Of a DNA stretch of 9,244 nt, positions 1 through 6,094 are shown piece by piece. The first letter of the stretch is position 1, and each line of letters begins with the position of its first letter. The DNA is taken from contig RZZF01000052.1 of the NCBI GenBank assembly GCA_009929975.1, positions 1-9,244 on the forward strand. Reading direction: 5' to 3'. The DNA comes from Clostridia bacterium (lineage in GTDB: Bacteria; Bacillota; Clostridia; Saccharofermentanales; UBA5734). The notes beneath the pieces are model-generated. The model worked only from the letters and a program-made list of their open reading frames with translations, did no database searches and was not told the DNA's origin. A program made the translations under genes and the position numbers.

Positions 1-269
1 CCGTTGAGGAGGTCATCGTCTATGCCGGTGAAAGCCGGTCCAACCGCCATAAGGAAGTGATCGTGGCGGAAATCTTCCCCAACGCGGAGGTGTTGAAACT
101 GCAGGGCATCGCGGATCCCCAGACTTATTTCGAGGATCAGGTCAGGCAGATCAATCAGACGATGGTGTCCTATAAGGCGGTCAACATGGTCCGCCTGCGT
201 AACGAAGAATTCCCCAAGAACACATCGCGTAAGATCATCCGTTTCCGGATCGACAAATCAATCGACTGA
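1..269 (+). CDS. AMP-binding acyl-CoA synthetase-type ligase, C-terminal fragment
   Basis: This is the last 88 codons (first complete codon at position 3) of a gene that starts before the window. The visible part looks like the small C-terminal lid domain of the adenylate-forming enzyme superfamily, which activates a carboxylic acid with ATP and passes it to CoA. The main signature is the near-terminal motif FPKNTSRKIIRF. It matches the conserved A10-type segment (FPKTTTRKIKR in long-chain fatty acid-CoA ligases), whose lysine contacts the acyl-adenylate. The start of the fragment, VEEVIVYAGE, fits the strand that opens the lid domain, and MVSYKAV fits the helix-to-strand turn before A10. The Arg in place of the usual Gly before the Lys is typical of the long-chain fatty acyl subgroup. 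The catalytic core lies outside the window, so the substrate is unknown. A hairpin follows 23 bases after the stop. Confidence 0.8.
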   Translation, partial: VEEVIVYAGESRSNRHKEVIVAEIFPNAEVLKLQGIADPQTYFEDQVRQINQTMVSYKAVNMVRLRNEEFPKNTSRKIIRFRIDKSID

Positions 270-287
270 ACCAATCCGCAGCCTGAG

Positions 288-324
288 AAAAAACAGCCGC
301 GCCCCGTTTCGGTGGCGCGGCTGT
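288..324 (-). terminator. Intrinsic terminator of the minus-strand operon, possibly bidirectional
   Basis: An 11-bp perfect stem (293-303 with 314-324, GC-rich) encloses a ten-base loop that can itself close with CCG/CGG. Read on the minus strand it is followed at once by a run of six T (293 down to 288), the classic form of a Rho-independent terminator, 31 bases after the MDR stop codon. Read on the plus strand the stem is followed only by CTGTTATAT, so it would be a weaker terminator for the upstream ligase gene. It sits exactly between two convergent genes. Confidence 0.85.
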
Positions 325-355
325 CTGTTATATGGCGGTGATTTTCCGACCCTTG

Positions 356-1399
356 TCAGTCATCAAACCGGATAATTCCTTTGAGTGGAATCTCCTTTTT
401 CTCCAGACGCTCAAACGCCGTCAGGATCTCCTCAAACGGGAAGACATCAGAGATATAGTCACTGAGCCGGATCGCCCCGGCTTCCAGCCAGGCCATGACC
501 TGGCTGTGGGCCTGTCCTTCTTCTTCCTTCGCCGGAAACTGCTGGAAATGCAGTTTCCAGTTATAGGGAGCTTCTGACCAATCCAGCTGCATATCGAGGT
601 TCGGTGATATGCCGTAGCAGCAGATCGCGCCCTGGTCCTTGAGCAGCGGCATCGCCCGGTTGATGATCGAACTGATACCGACCGCGTCCAGGACATGGTC
701 AACACCGTCCGGGCAGATCGCCCGGATCCGGTCTGTGATATCCGGATCCTGACTGTTCATGGCGATATCGGCACCGAGGCTGCGTGCCAGTTCAAGCTTT
801 TCCTCAACGATATCCAGGGCGATGATCGGCTTGACTCCCAGCAGATGCAGAAAGCGGATGAATGTCTGACCGACCGGTCCGCAGCCGAAAACCACAACGC
901 TGTCGTTCTCACGCATTTTGAACCGTCGGATCGAGCTGAGAACCTCACGCAGGGTGACGATCATGACCGCTTCAACCGGATCGACCCAGTCGGGTAGTAC
1001 CGTCTGGCTGCGGGCCAGGCCGACCCGTTCTAGATCATGCGGCGCATGCCGCAGAACCGCCGGCAGGTCACTGACGACACCGTATTCAGAAAAACCGCCC
1101 CAGGCGGACTGATACGGCCCGGAGGCCTCAACAAACGGCAGCAGCACCAGATCGCCGGTTTTCAGTCCTTCGACAAGGCGGCCGGTCTCAATCACCCGGC
1201 CGACCGCTTCGTGGCCGAGCATCAGCGGATAGCGGTCTTCAGCGAAGCCCTTGAATGTTCCGTGAATCAGTTTGGCGTCGGTCCCGTTGCAGATACCACA
1301 GCTGACGATTTTGACCAGGGCCTGGCAGTCATCATAAACCGGCCGGTCTATCTCGGCAATCCGCAGTTGATGGTCTTTTTTCACGATCAGAGTTTTCAT
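356..1399 (-). CDS. Zinc-type medium-chain alcohol/polyol dehydrogenase (MDR family)
   Basis: The 347-residue protein has the two-domain layout of medium-chain dehydrogenases, which oxidise an alcohol or polyol with a nicotinamide cofactor in the cytoplasm. The GroES-like catalytic domain (about 1-150) carries GICNGTD with Cys37 and LGHE with His63-Glu64, the expected catalytic zinc ligands; Asp140-Pro141 sits where many members have Glu-Pro. The Rossmann domain (about 160-300) has GCGPVG at 172-177 and an acidic residue at the end of the second strand (Asp196), which favours NAD over NADP. The loop that normally binds a structural zinc with four cysteines is absent: residues 85-105 contain none. 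Length and motifs resemble the sorbitol/threonine dehydrogenase branch, but the substrate is not recognisable. The ATG at 1399 has GGAGG seven bases upstream. It lies 37 bases after the SDR gene and is the last gene of the operon. Confidence 0.88.
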   Translation of the reverse strand: MKTLIVKKDHQLRIAEIDRPVYDDCQALVKIVSCGICNGTDAKLIHGTFKGFAEDRYPLMLGHEAVGRVIETGRLVEGLKTGDLVLLPFVEASGPYQSAWGGFSEYGVVSDLPAVLRHAPHDLERVGLARSQTVLPDWVDPVEAVMIVTLREVLSSIRRFKMRENDSVVVFGCGPVGQTFIRFLHLLGVKPIIALDIVEEKLELARSLGADIAMNSQDPDITDRIRAICPDGVDHVLDAVGISSIINRAMPLLKDQGAICCYGISPNLDMQLDWSEAPYNWKLHFQQFPAKEEEGQAHSQVMAWLEAGAIRLSDYISDVFPFEEILTAFERLEKKEIPLKGIIRFDD

Positions 1400-1436
1400 G
1401 ATTCTTCCTCCCCGGATGACGGGTTTTCAGGCATTT

Positions 1437-2180
1437 TTACAGGATGCCCATCCCGCCGTCAACAAAGATATTCTGGCCGGTGATGTAGCGACCTTCCTCA
1501 GAGCAGAGCAGTTTGAGCGTACCGGCGGATTCACCGGGTTCACCGATATAACCCAGCGGGATGCCTGCGCAGGTCTGCCGGTGAATCGATTCGATCTGGA
1601 GAAATTCAGAGTTCCGGTCGGTATTCATCACACCCGGCGCGATCGAATTGACGGTGACATTGTACGGGGCCAGCTGCAGCGCCAGCGACCGGGCCATCAG
1701 GGTCTGGGCCGCCTTGGACGCTGAATAGATCAGCATCTCCTTATGCGGCTTCTGCTCCTGGACACTGCCGATCGTCACGATGCGGCCCCAGCGTTTTTCC
1801 ATCATCCGCGGCGCGTATTTCTGGATCAGGAGAAATGCCGCCCGGAAATTACAGTTCATCTGGATATCATATTCCTCAAGGGTAATCTCCTGCCAGGGCC
1901 GGCGAAACTGAATCGACGCGTTATGGACGAGAATGTCGATTTCCGGCACGATCACGGCCATTTCCTCGGCGCAGGTACTGCCTGTCAGATCCACTTTGGC
2001 CAGATGACAGCGGACACCGCGCGCTTCGATTTCCTGCTGAACCTCGCGGGCCCGTTCATCGTTGCTGGTATAGTTCACAACAACATCCGCGCCGCAGTCT
2101 GCCAGCGCGATCGCCAGTGATCGGCCGATGCCCCGGCTCGCACCGGTTACCAGAGCGGTTCTCCCTGTTAATTCACGCAT
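1437..2180 (-). CDS. Short-chain dehydrogenase/reductase (classical SDR)
   Basis: This 247-residue protein has the full classical SDR pattern of an NAD(P)-dependent oxidoreductase with a single Rossmann fold. Numbered from the chosen start: TGASRGIG at 12-19 (cofactor glycine motif), HNAS at 86-89, Asn111 in NCNF, Ser139 in the GSV segment, and the catalytic pair Tyr152 and Lys156 in YSASKAA, followed by PGVMNT and a C-terminal GQNIFVDGGM typical of FabG-like members. The second strand ends in VVVNYTS, with no acidic residue, so NADP use is possible. FabG itself is unlikely because the partners are a glycosidase-like protein and an MDR; sugar or polyol oxidation is the better guess. A start three codons earlier (2189) would touch the ribosome binding site directly, so I chose the ATG at 2180. 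The gene lies in the middle of the operon, 62 bases after the upstream gene. Confidence 0.88.
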   Translation of the reverse strand: MRELTGRTALVTGASRGIGRSLAIALADCGADVVVNYTSNDERAREVQQEIEARGVRCHLAKVDLTGSTCAEEMAVIVPEIDILVHNASIQFRRPWQEITLEEYDIQMNCNFRAAFLLIQKYAPRMMEKRWGRIVTIGSVQEQKPHKEMLIYSASKAAQTLMARSLALQLAPYNVTVNSIAPGVMNTDRNSEFLQIESIHRQTCAGIPLGYIGEPGESAGTLKLLCSEEGRYITGQNIFVDGGMGIL

Positions 2181-2189
2181 CGTCAACAT

Positions 2190-2195
2190 CCTCCT
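2190..2195 (-). promoter_or_regulatory. Ribosome binding site of the SDR gene, decides its start
   Basis: On the minus strand AGGAGG ends immediately before the ATG at 2189, leaving no spacer, but lies nine bases before the ATG at 2180. The downstream ATG is therefore the probable start. The TTG at 2186 is a less likely alternative with a three-base spacer. Confidence 0.7.
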
Positions 2196-2206
2196 GTATT
2201 GATTCC

Positions 2207-2225
2207 TGATCCGATGGCCGGATCA
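2207..2225 (-). other. Intercistronic hairpin between the hydrolase-like and SDR genes
   Basis: A 7-bp perfect stem (TGATCCG with CGGATCA, 2207-2213 and 2219-2225) with a five-base loop lies in the 62-base gap. A second small hairpin, GGAC-GGT-GTCC, sits next to it at 2227-2237. Neither is followed by a T-run on the minus strand, so they do not look like terminators. They may affect mRNA processing or stability of the upstream message. Confidence 0.35.
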
Positions 2226-2242
2226 TGGACGGTGTCCGGTGA

Positions 2243-4060
2243 TCAGATCCGGAACACTTTAAACGAGTGCGGCGGCAGTGCCACACAGGCGGTCCTGCGG
2301 CCGGACGGACGGCCGAAGAAACCGGGAACCTCTTCTGTTGTCAGGACGGTGCCGTCGCTCAGATTACTGATTTCACCGATCGTCGTGTTGGTCTGCAGTT
2401 TCAGTTCAATCGGCTCATCGCGGAAAGAATGCACGACGAAGGTATTGTTGTCATACATGAAAAGCGAGACCAGACCCGGCGCTTCCAGGTGGACCGGCAT
2501 GTCGGCGGCAATGGTCCGGGCAATCCGTTCGAGCACGGCGGCCGGCAGCTTGTACAGATCCGCCGGGTTATCCGGGATCGTCAGGACAAAAAGGGTGCCG
2601 TTGCCATAGTCAGCGGAATGCAGCAGCGGTGTACCGGCGGCTCCGCAATTGCAGCTGATCTGCGGCCAGGAATCATTGGTGAGGAATTCGATGACCGGTA
2701 CCAGAATCGGACTTTCCGTATGCCACAGCTGTGGATTCCAGCCCATCTGGAACTCATCGGCCAGCATCTTGCGGCTGCTGCAGCGCATTTCAACAATTTC
2801 ATCCAGGCCCTGGTCCTGCAGTTCTTCGAGCAGGCCGGATGTGATCACGACCTGGCCGCCCTTCATCAGCTGGGCACGGATCTTATCGATGATCTGCGGA
2901 TCGGCGGCGGCGGACCGTGCCAAAACCACCGTCTGAGCATCCTGCGGGAATTCAGGGACCAGGTTCATCGGCAGGCCGATCATGCCGAGATAATTGACCA
3001 GAAAATCATCGCCTTGTGAATGATAAGGCTTCACCATGTCAACGCCGATCGGCCGGCCCAGCTGCGGCAGGACACGGTCGATCGTGTTCAGCGCGGCACC
3101 GGCGGCCACGGCATGCCCGGCCCGCTGGTCGATCGTTCCGTCTTCACGGCGGACGGCAGCCATCGTACCATCAAAAGAGAAGCTGGTGCCGCCGCCCTGC
3201 CAGGCACCACGCTGCGACTCACGCACCGGCATCTGGATGGAATGATAGTCGAACAGGGTGATTTCAGGCGACTTAGCCAGCAGGGTCAGCCAGAGCTGCT
3301 CCGCATAACGGTCGAGGGTGGCTGATCCGAACGGGTCCACCCAGCCGCCGCGATTGCCGCCCGGTTTGATGTTTTCATAATAGCGGAAGACCTGATAGCT
3401 TTCATATGGCTGCAGATGCTGAGCGTCATGCAGGCCGTCACGGGTTTCATTTCCGGTGTAGATACCGTCATAGAGCGGCGGCTGTTCTTTCAGGTTGAAA
3501 CCGAGGCCCTGGAAATGCTCGTACCAGTTCGGGTATTTGATCACAACCTGTACCTTGGGATTGACGGCACGGGCCGGCGCCAGAACCAGCTCCTGTGAAG
3601 CCGCGGTCATCAGCTCCAGCCGGAACGCGGTCCAGGAGCGGTCACCCCTGGCCTCAATGCAGCGGGGACATTTGCAGTTGTTGAAGAAAAAATCATCAAA
3701 GACAATCTCGTCAAACAGGCTGGCACTGAATTCAACCAGCTCCTTGAGGCGATTACGGTAAAACGGGTCTGAATAACAGTAAGTTTTGAAATTAGCCGAT
3801 TCGTCAATGGTCACGGTGATGCCGGCTGACGTCATCAGGCCGCGCGCCTGAAACCATTCCTTGAGTGCCAGAAGGGTCTTTTTCTCCGGAACGACCATAT
3901 CCCGGTGCGTTTCCAGATAGACTTTGCCGAAACCGACAAACTCATTGAGCTTTTCAAACTGGCGGGTCATCGGCGTAATGTCGTCGCCCAGCGGGGCGAT
4001 GTCCAAAGCGCGGATGTACAGGGCGGCACGGAAATTCTGATAGCGGTCAGCTGTTTTCAT
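2243..4060 (-). CDS. Uncharacterised glycoside hydrolase-like protein (TIM barrel, Rossmann-like and beta domains)
   Basis: I do not recognise this 605-residue protein as a characterised enzyme. The first 300 or so residues have the rhythm of a TIM barrel, with strand-end acidic clusters: EIVFDDFFF (Asp122, Asp123), YTGNETRD (Glu205) and ITLFDYH (Asp271). After the DDFFF strand comes a cysteine cluster (Cys129, Cys131, Cys134 in NCKCPRC) like the CxCxxC seen at the same place in GH42-type and related hypothetical glycosidases. Residues about 337-425 (VDMVKPYHSQ, then VVLARSAAADPQIIDKIRAQLMKGG) look like a Rossmann or glutamine-amidotransferase-like domain, again as in GH42. Residues about 525-605 form a small beta domain. 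There is no signal peptide, so it is probably cytoplasmic. The frame stays open for 56 further codons upstream (to 4228), but only the ATG at 4060 has a good ribosome binding site. It is the first gene of the operon, followed by the SDR and MDR genes. Confidence 0.6.
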   Translation of the reverse strand: MKTADRYQNFRAALYIRALDIAPLGDDITPMTRQFEKLNEFVGFGKVYLETHRDMVVPEKKTLLALKEWFQARGLMTSAGITVTIDESANFKTYCYSDPFYRNRLKELVEFSASLFDEIVFDDFFFNNCKCPRCIEARGDRSWTAFRLELMTAASQELVLAPARAVNPKVQVVIKYPNWYEHFQGLGFNLKEQPPLYDGIYTGNETRDGLHDAQHLQPYESYQVFRYYENIKPGGNRGGWVDPFGSATLDRYAEQLWLTLLAKSPEITLFDYHSIQMPVRESQRGAWQGGGTSFSFDGTMAAVRREDGTIDQRAGHAVAAGAALNTIDRVLPQLGRPIGVDMVKPYHSQGDDFLVNYLGMIGLPMNLVPEFPQDAQTVVLARSAAADPQIIDKIRAQLMKGGQVVITSGLLEELQDQGLDEIVEMRCSSRKMLADEFQMGWNPQLWHTESPILVPVIEFLTNDSWPQISCNCGAAGTPLLHSADYGNGTLFVLTIPDNPADLYKLPAAVLERIARTIAADMPVHLEAPGLVSLFMYDNNTFVVHSFRDEPIELKLQTNTTIGEISNLSDGTVLTTEEVPGFFGRPSGRRTACVALPPHSFKVFRI

Positions 4061-4066
4061 AAGGTT

Positions 4067-4075
4067 CCCTTTCCT
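4067..4075 (-). promoter_or_regulatory. Ribosome binding site of the hydrolase-like gene, decides its start
   Basis: The purine-rich AGGAAAGGG on the minus strand lies six bases before the ATG at 4060. No comparable site precedes the in-frame ATG at 4228, and the residues encoded between the two are low in family-like character, so the shorter product is preferred. Confidence 0.65.
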
Positions 4076-4088
4076 GTCTGCGTGTGTA

Positions 4089-4104
4089 GTGAAAGAAAAT
4101 TCAC
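4089..4104. repeat. Short inverted repeat in the predicted leader of the minus operon
   Basis: GTGAA-N6-TTCAC, with perfect five-base arms, lies between the candidate minus-strand promoter and the ribosome binding site of the hydrolase-like gene. The position would suit an operator, but arms this short can occur by chance. Confidence 0.2.
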
Positions 4105-4124
4105 GGCATTGGTGTCCATTCAGT

Positions 4125-4153
4125 ATTATAGAGTTCGCAGTCAGCGGATACAA
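4125..4153 (-). promoter_or_regulatory. Candidate promoter of the hydrolase-like/SDR/MDR operon
   Basis: On the minus strand a perfect -10 box TATAAT (4130 down to 4125) is preceded, after 17 bases, by a weak -35, TTGTAT (4153 down to 4148; three of six consensus bases). Transcription would start near 4118 and give a leader of about 58 bases. The weak -35 suggests low basal strength or need for an activator. A competing candidate on the same strand, TTTACT-N18-TATATT (4272 down to 4243), overlaps the plus-strand promoter. Confidence 0.4.
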
Positions 4154-4197
4154 GCACCGGCAGCTGGCAGCGGGGCGGAAATCCTTCAGCGGAATTG

Positions 4198-4215
4198 ATC
4201 GCCTGATCTGGCGAT
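4198..4215. repeat. Inverted repeat immediately upstream of the pot-operon promoter
   Basis: ATCGCC-N6-GGCGAT has perfect six-base arms and ends six bases before the -35 box of the plus-strand promoter. The placement is one often used by upstream-binding activators, but no binding protein can be named. Confidence 0.25.
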
Positions 4216-4221
4216 TAACGG

Positions 4222-4250
4222 TTGACATTAAAAATATCCCTGAATATAAT
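4222..4250 (+). promoter_or_regulatory. Consensus sigma-A promoter of the regulator-potABCD operon
   Basis: TTGACA (4222-4227) and TATAAT (4245-4250) match the housekeeping consensus at all twelve positions, with the optimal 17-base spacer. The surroundings are AT-rich compared with the rest of the window. Transcription would start near 4257, giving a leader of about 100 bases before the regulator's ATG. Such a strong core promoter is usually kept in check by a repressor, which fits the palindrome just downstream. Confidence 0.88.
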
Positions 4251-4263
4251 CACATCATGCGTG

Positions 4264-4283
4264 TTTAGTAAAACTATACTAAA
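4264..4283. promoter_or_regulatory. Palindromic operator candidate downstream of the start of transcription
   Basis: TTTAGTA-N6-TACTAAA is a perfect seven-base inverted repeat spanning 20 bp, at roughly +7 to +26 of the consensus promoter. A second, overlapping inverted repeat, AAACT-N8-AGTTT, lies at 4271-4288. A site here would block promoter escape, so autorepression by the adjacent XRE-cupin regulator is the natural reading. The assignment to that regulator is inferred from proximity and symmetry. Confidence 0.55.
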
Positions 4284-4300
4284 AGTTTATCAATAAAAGT

Positions 4301-4335
4301 CCGGACCAGCGGAGTCATCCGCCTGGAAGATCCGG
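4301..4335 (+). other. Stem-loop in the leader of the regulator-pot mRNA
   Basis: A long imperfect hairpin forms from CCGGA-CCAG-CGGA (4301-4313) and its partners TCCGC, TGG and TCCGG (4318-4335), with a GTCA loop, one bulged C and a four-base bulge (AAGA). It ends about a dozen bases before the ribosome binding site AAGGAG (4347-4352). No T-run follows, so it is not a terminator. It could stabilise the message or influence translation of the regulator. Confidence 0.4.
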
Positions 4336-4360
4336 TGGAAGAGCAAAAGGAGCGCGGCAG

Positions 4361-4903
4361 ATGACCAATATCGGCGAGAAAATAAAATACCTGCGCCAGG
4401 CCAATGGACTGACCCAGGAAGAACTGGCCGACCGCTGCGAGCTGTCCAAAGGATTTATTTCCCAACTGGAACGCAACATGACATCCCCTTCCATCGCGAC
4501 ATTGATTGATATTCTCGATTCACTCGGCACCGATTTGCCGGCATTCTTCCAGGAACAGGCCGCCGGGCAGGTTGTCTTCTCCCGTCAGGATTACGCGGTG
4601 AAGGAAGACAGTGACCACGGCCACGAAATCTGCTGGCTGATCCCGAACGCCCAGAAGAACCGGATGGAGCCGATCATTGTAACCCTGCAGCCGGGTGGAC
4701 AGACCGGTATCGATGACCCGCATGAGGGTGAGGAATTCGGCTATATCCTCGAAGGCCAGATCGTCATCCAGATCGGCCAGCGCAGGATCAAGGCCCGACG
4801 CGGCGACAGTTTTCAGATCAGCCCGGCCGAACCGCATGCCCTGCACAATCCCGGTAAACGGACTGCCCGGGTTCTCTGGATTTCCACACCACCAAGTTTT
4901 TAG
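4361..4903 (+). CDS. XRE-family transcriptional regulator with C-terminal cupin domain
   Basis: This 180-residue protein joins an N-terminal XRE/Cro-type helix-turn-helix (about residues 5-60, with LTQEELADRCELSK and the recognition helix near GFISQLERN) to a C-terminal cupin (about 105-175). Cupin motif 1 is HEGEEFGYILEG (His121, Glu124/Glu125) and motif 2 is SPAEPHALHNPG (His159, Asn163). The first His of the usual HxH pair is replaced by Asp119. PuuR, the E. coli putrescine-utilisation repressor, has a similar motif as I recall it. The cupin probably binds the small molecule that tunes DNA binding. The ATG at 4361 has AAGGAG eight bases upstream. The gene precedes potA with only nine bases between stop and start, and its stop codon is part of potA's ribosome binding site (TAGGAG), so the two are translationally linked. 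Repression of its own promoter and of the importer is likely. Confidence 0.9.
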   Translation: MTNIGEKIKYLRQANGLTQEELADRCELSKGFISQLERNMTSPSIATLIDILDSLGTDLPAFFQEQAAGQVVFSRQDYAVKEDSDHGHEICWLIPNAQKNRMEPIIVTLQPGGQTGIDDPHEGEEFGYILEGQIVIQIGQRRIKARRGDSFQISPAEPHALHNPGKRTARVLWISTPPSF

Positions 4904-4912
4904 GAGTTCGCT

Positions 4913-6094
4913 ATGAATCAGTTATTCAGCCCAAAAAAGAAAACCGCCGTCAGCATGGCGGATTCCGGCTGGCAGCAGCAGCTGCCGGATTCGACCGGGT
5001 CGTCCCATATCATCGAGCTGATCGGAGTCAATAAATACTTCGGTGAGGCTCATGTCCTGCGTGATATCAGCTTCTACATCCGCCAAAACGAGTTCATCAC
5101 CCTGCTCGGGCCGAGTGGCTGCGGCAAATCAACCACGCTGCGCATCCTCGCCGGTTTTGAACAGGCGAATTCAGGCCAGGTACTGTTTGAAGGCCGCGAC
5201 CTTCTGGCCATACCGCCTTATGAGCGGCATCTGAATACGGTCTTTCAGCGCTACGCGCTGTTTCCCCATCTCAATGTCTTTGATAATATTGCCTTCGGTC
5301 TGCGCATCAAGAAACAGTCCCGCCAGGAAATCAGGACCCGGGTGGAACAGGCCCTGAAAATGGTCGATCTGCAGGGATACAGTGAACGTTGGGTCGATCA
5401 GCTCTCCGGCGGGCAGATGCAGCGGGTGGCGATTGCCCGCGCGATTGTCAACCAGCCGCGGGTTCTGCTGCTCGATGAGCCGCTTGGCGCGCTCGATCTG
5501 AAAATGCGCAAGGACATGCAGATCGAATTGAAGGATATGCAGCGGAGCCTGGGGATCACCTTTGTCTATGTCACCCATGACCAGGAAGAAGCGCTGACCA
5601 TGTCGGACACCGTAATCGTGATGAAAACCGGCGAGATCCAGCAGATCGGGACACCGACGGATATCTATAATGAGCCGCGCAACGCGTTTGTCGCCGACTT
5701 CATCGGTGAGAGCAATATTCTACCGGGCCGGATGACCCGCGATTTCGAGGTGTCCTTCGCCGGCCGCACCTTTACCTGTGTTGACCCGCGGATGGAGAAC
5801 GAAGCGGTCGACGTTGTGGTCCGGCCGGAAGATGTCCAGCTGCGCCAGCCGTCGGATGAAACCGTCAACGGCGTGGTGACCTCTGTGGTATTCAAAGGGG
5901 TCCACTATGAGATGCTGATCGAGACGGAAACCTGTGAATGGCTCGTACAGAGCACAGACCGGGCTGCGGAGGGGGATCACGTCGGGCTGTATTTTGACCC
6001 GGATGAAATCCATATCATGGCCAAAAGCGATCAGTCGCCTGACCGTGTCCGGACAGCGGGCGATGACGTTCAGGAACAGGAGGATGACTGGTAA
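4913..6094 (+). CDS. potA: Polyamine-type ABC transporter ATP-binding protein PotA
   Basis: This is the ATPase of a spermidine/putrescine-type importer; it drives uptake by hydrolysing ATP at the cytoplasmic face. The 393-residue protein shows Walker [10 protein letters not shown] (66-74), Q-loop Gln112 in [10 protein letters not shown], signature LSGGQMQR (164-171), Walker B LLLDEP (185-190, catalytic Glu189), the D-loop GALD and the switch His222 in VTHDQEEA. A regulatory TOBE-type domain follows at about 265-370 ([12 protein letters not shown] and VVRPEDVQL are typical). It carries an extra N-terminal segment of about 30 residues, polar and Lys/Gln-rich, before the usual start, and an acidic C-terminal tail. 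Arg113 replaces the common Asn after the Q-loop Gln, and Met169 replaces the usual Gln in the signature. The stop codon overlaps the start of potB by one base (TAATG). The family is certain, but substrate choice depends on PotD. Confidence 0.95.
   Translation: MNQLFSPKKKTAVSMADSGWQQQLPDSTGSSHIIELIGVNKYFGEAHVLRDISFYIRQNEFITLLGPSGCGKSTTLRILAGFEQANSGQVLFEGRDLLAIPPYERHLNTVFQRYALFPHLNVFDNIAFGLRIKKQSRQEIRTRVEQALKMVDLQGYSERWVDQLSGGQMQRVAIARAIVNQPRVLLLDEPLGALDLKMRKDMQIELKDMQRSLGITFVYVTHDQEEALTMSDTVIVMKTGEIQQIGTPTDIYNEPRNAFVADFIGESNILPGRMTRDFEVSFAGRTFTCVDPRMENEAVDVVVRPEDVQLRQPSDETVNGVVTSVVFKGVHYEMLIETETCEWLVQSTDRAAEGDHVGLYFDPDEIHIMAKSDQSPDRVRTAGDDVQEQEDDW

Noticed and set aside
1037..1483. A 148-codon plus-strand frame spanning the MDR start and the gap to the SDR gene
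   Set aside because: It is antisense to the conserved MDR catalytic domain, has no ribosome binding site and no recognisable motif.
2267..3019. A 250-codon open frame on the plus strand, antisense to the hydrolase-like gene
   Set aside because: Its composition (rich in Arg, Gln, Asp, His, with no domain pattern) is that of a GC-rich antisense shadow, and the opposite strand carries a coherent protein with a ribosome binding site.
4061..4228. N-terminal extension of the hydrolase-like protein by 56 residues
   Set aside because: The extension would cover the candidate minus promoter and shows no conserved character. The start at 4060 has a clear ribosome binding site and the earlier ATG does not.
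4520..4846. A 108-codon minus-strand frame inside the regulator gene
   Set aside because: It is antisense to the cupin domain, with no ribosome binding site or family-like pattern.
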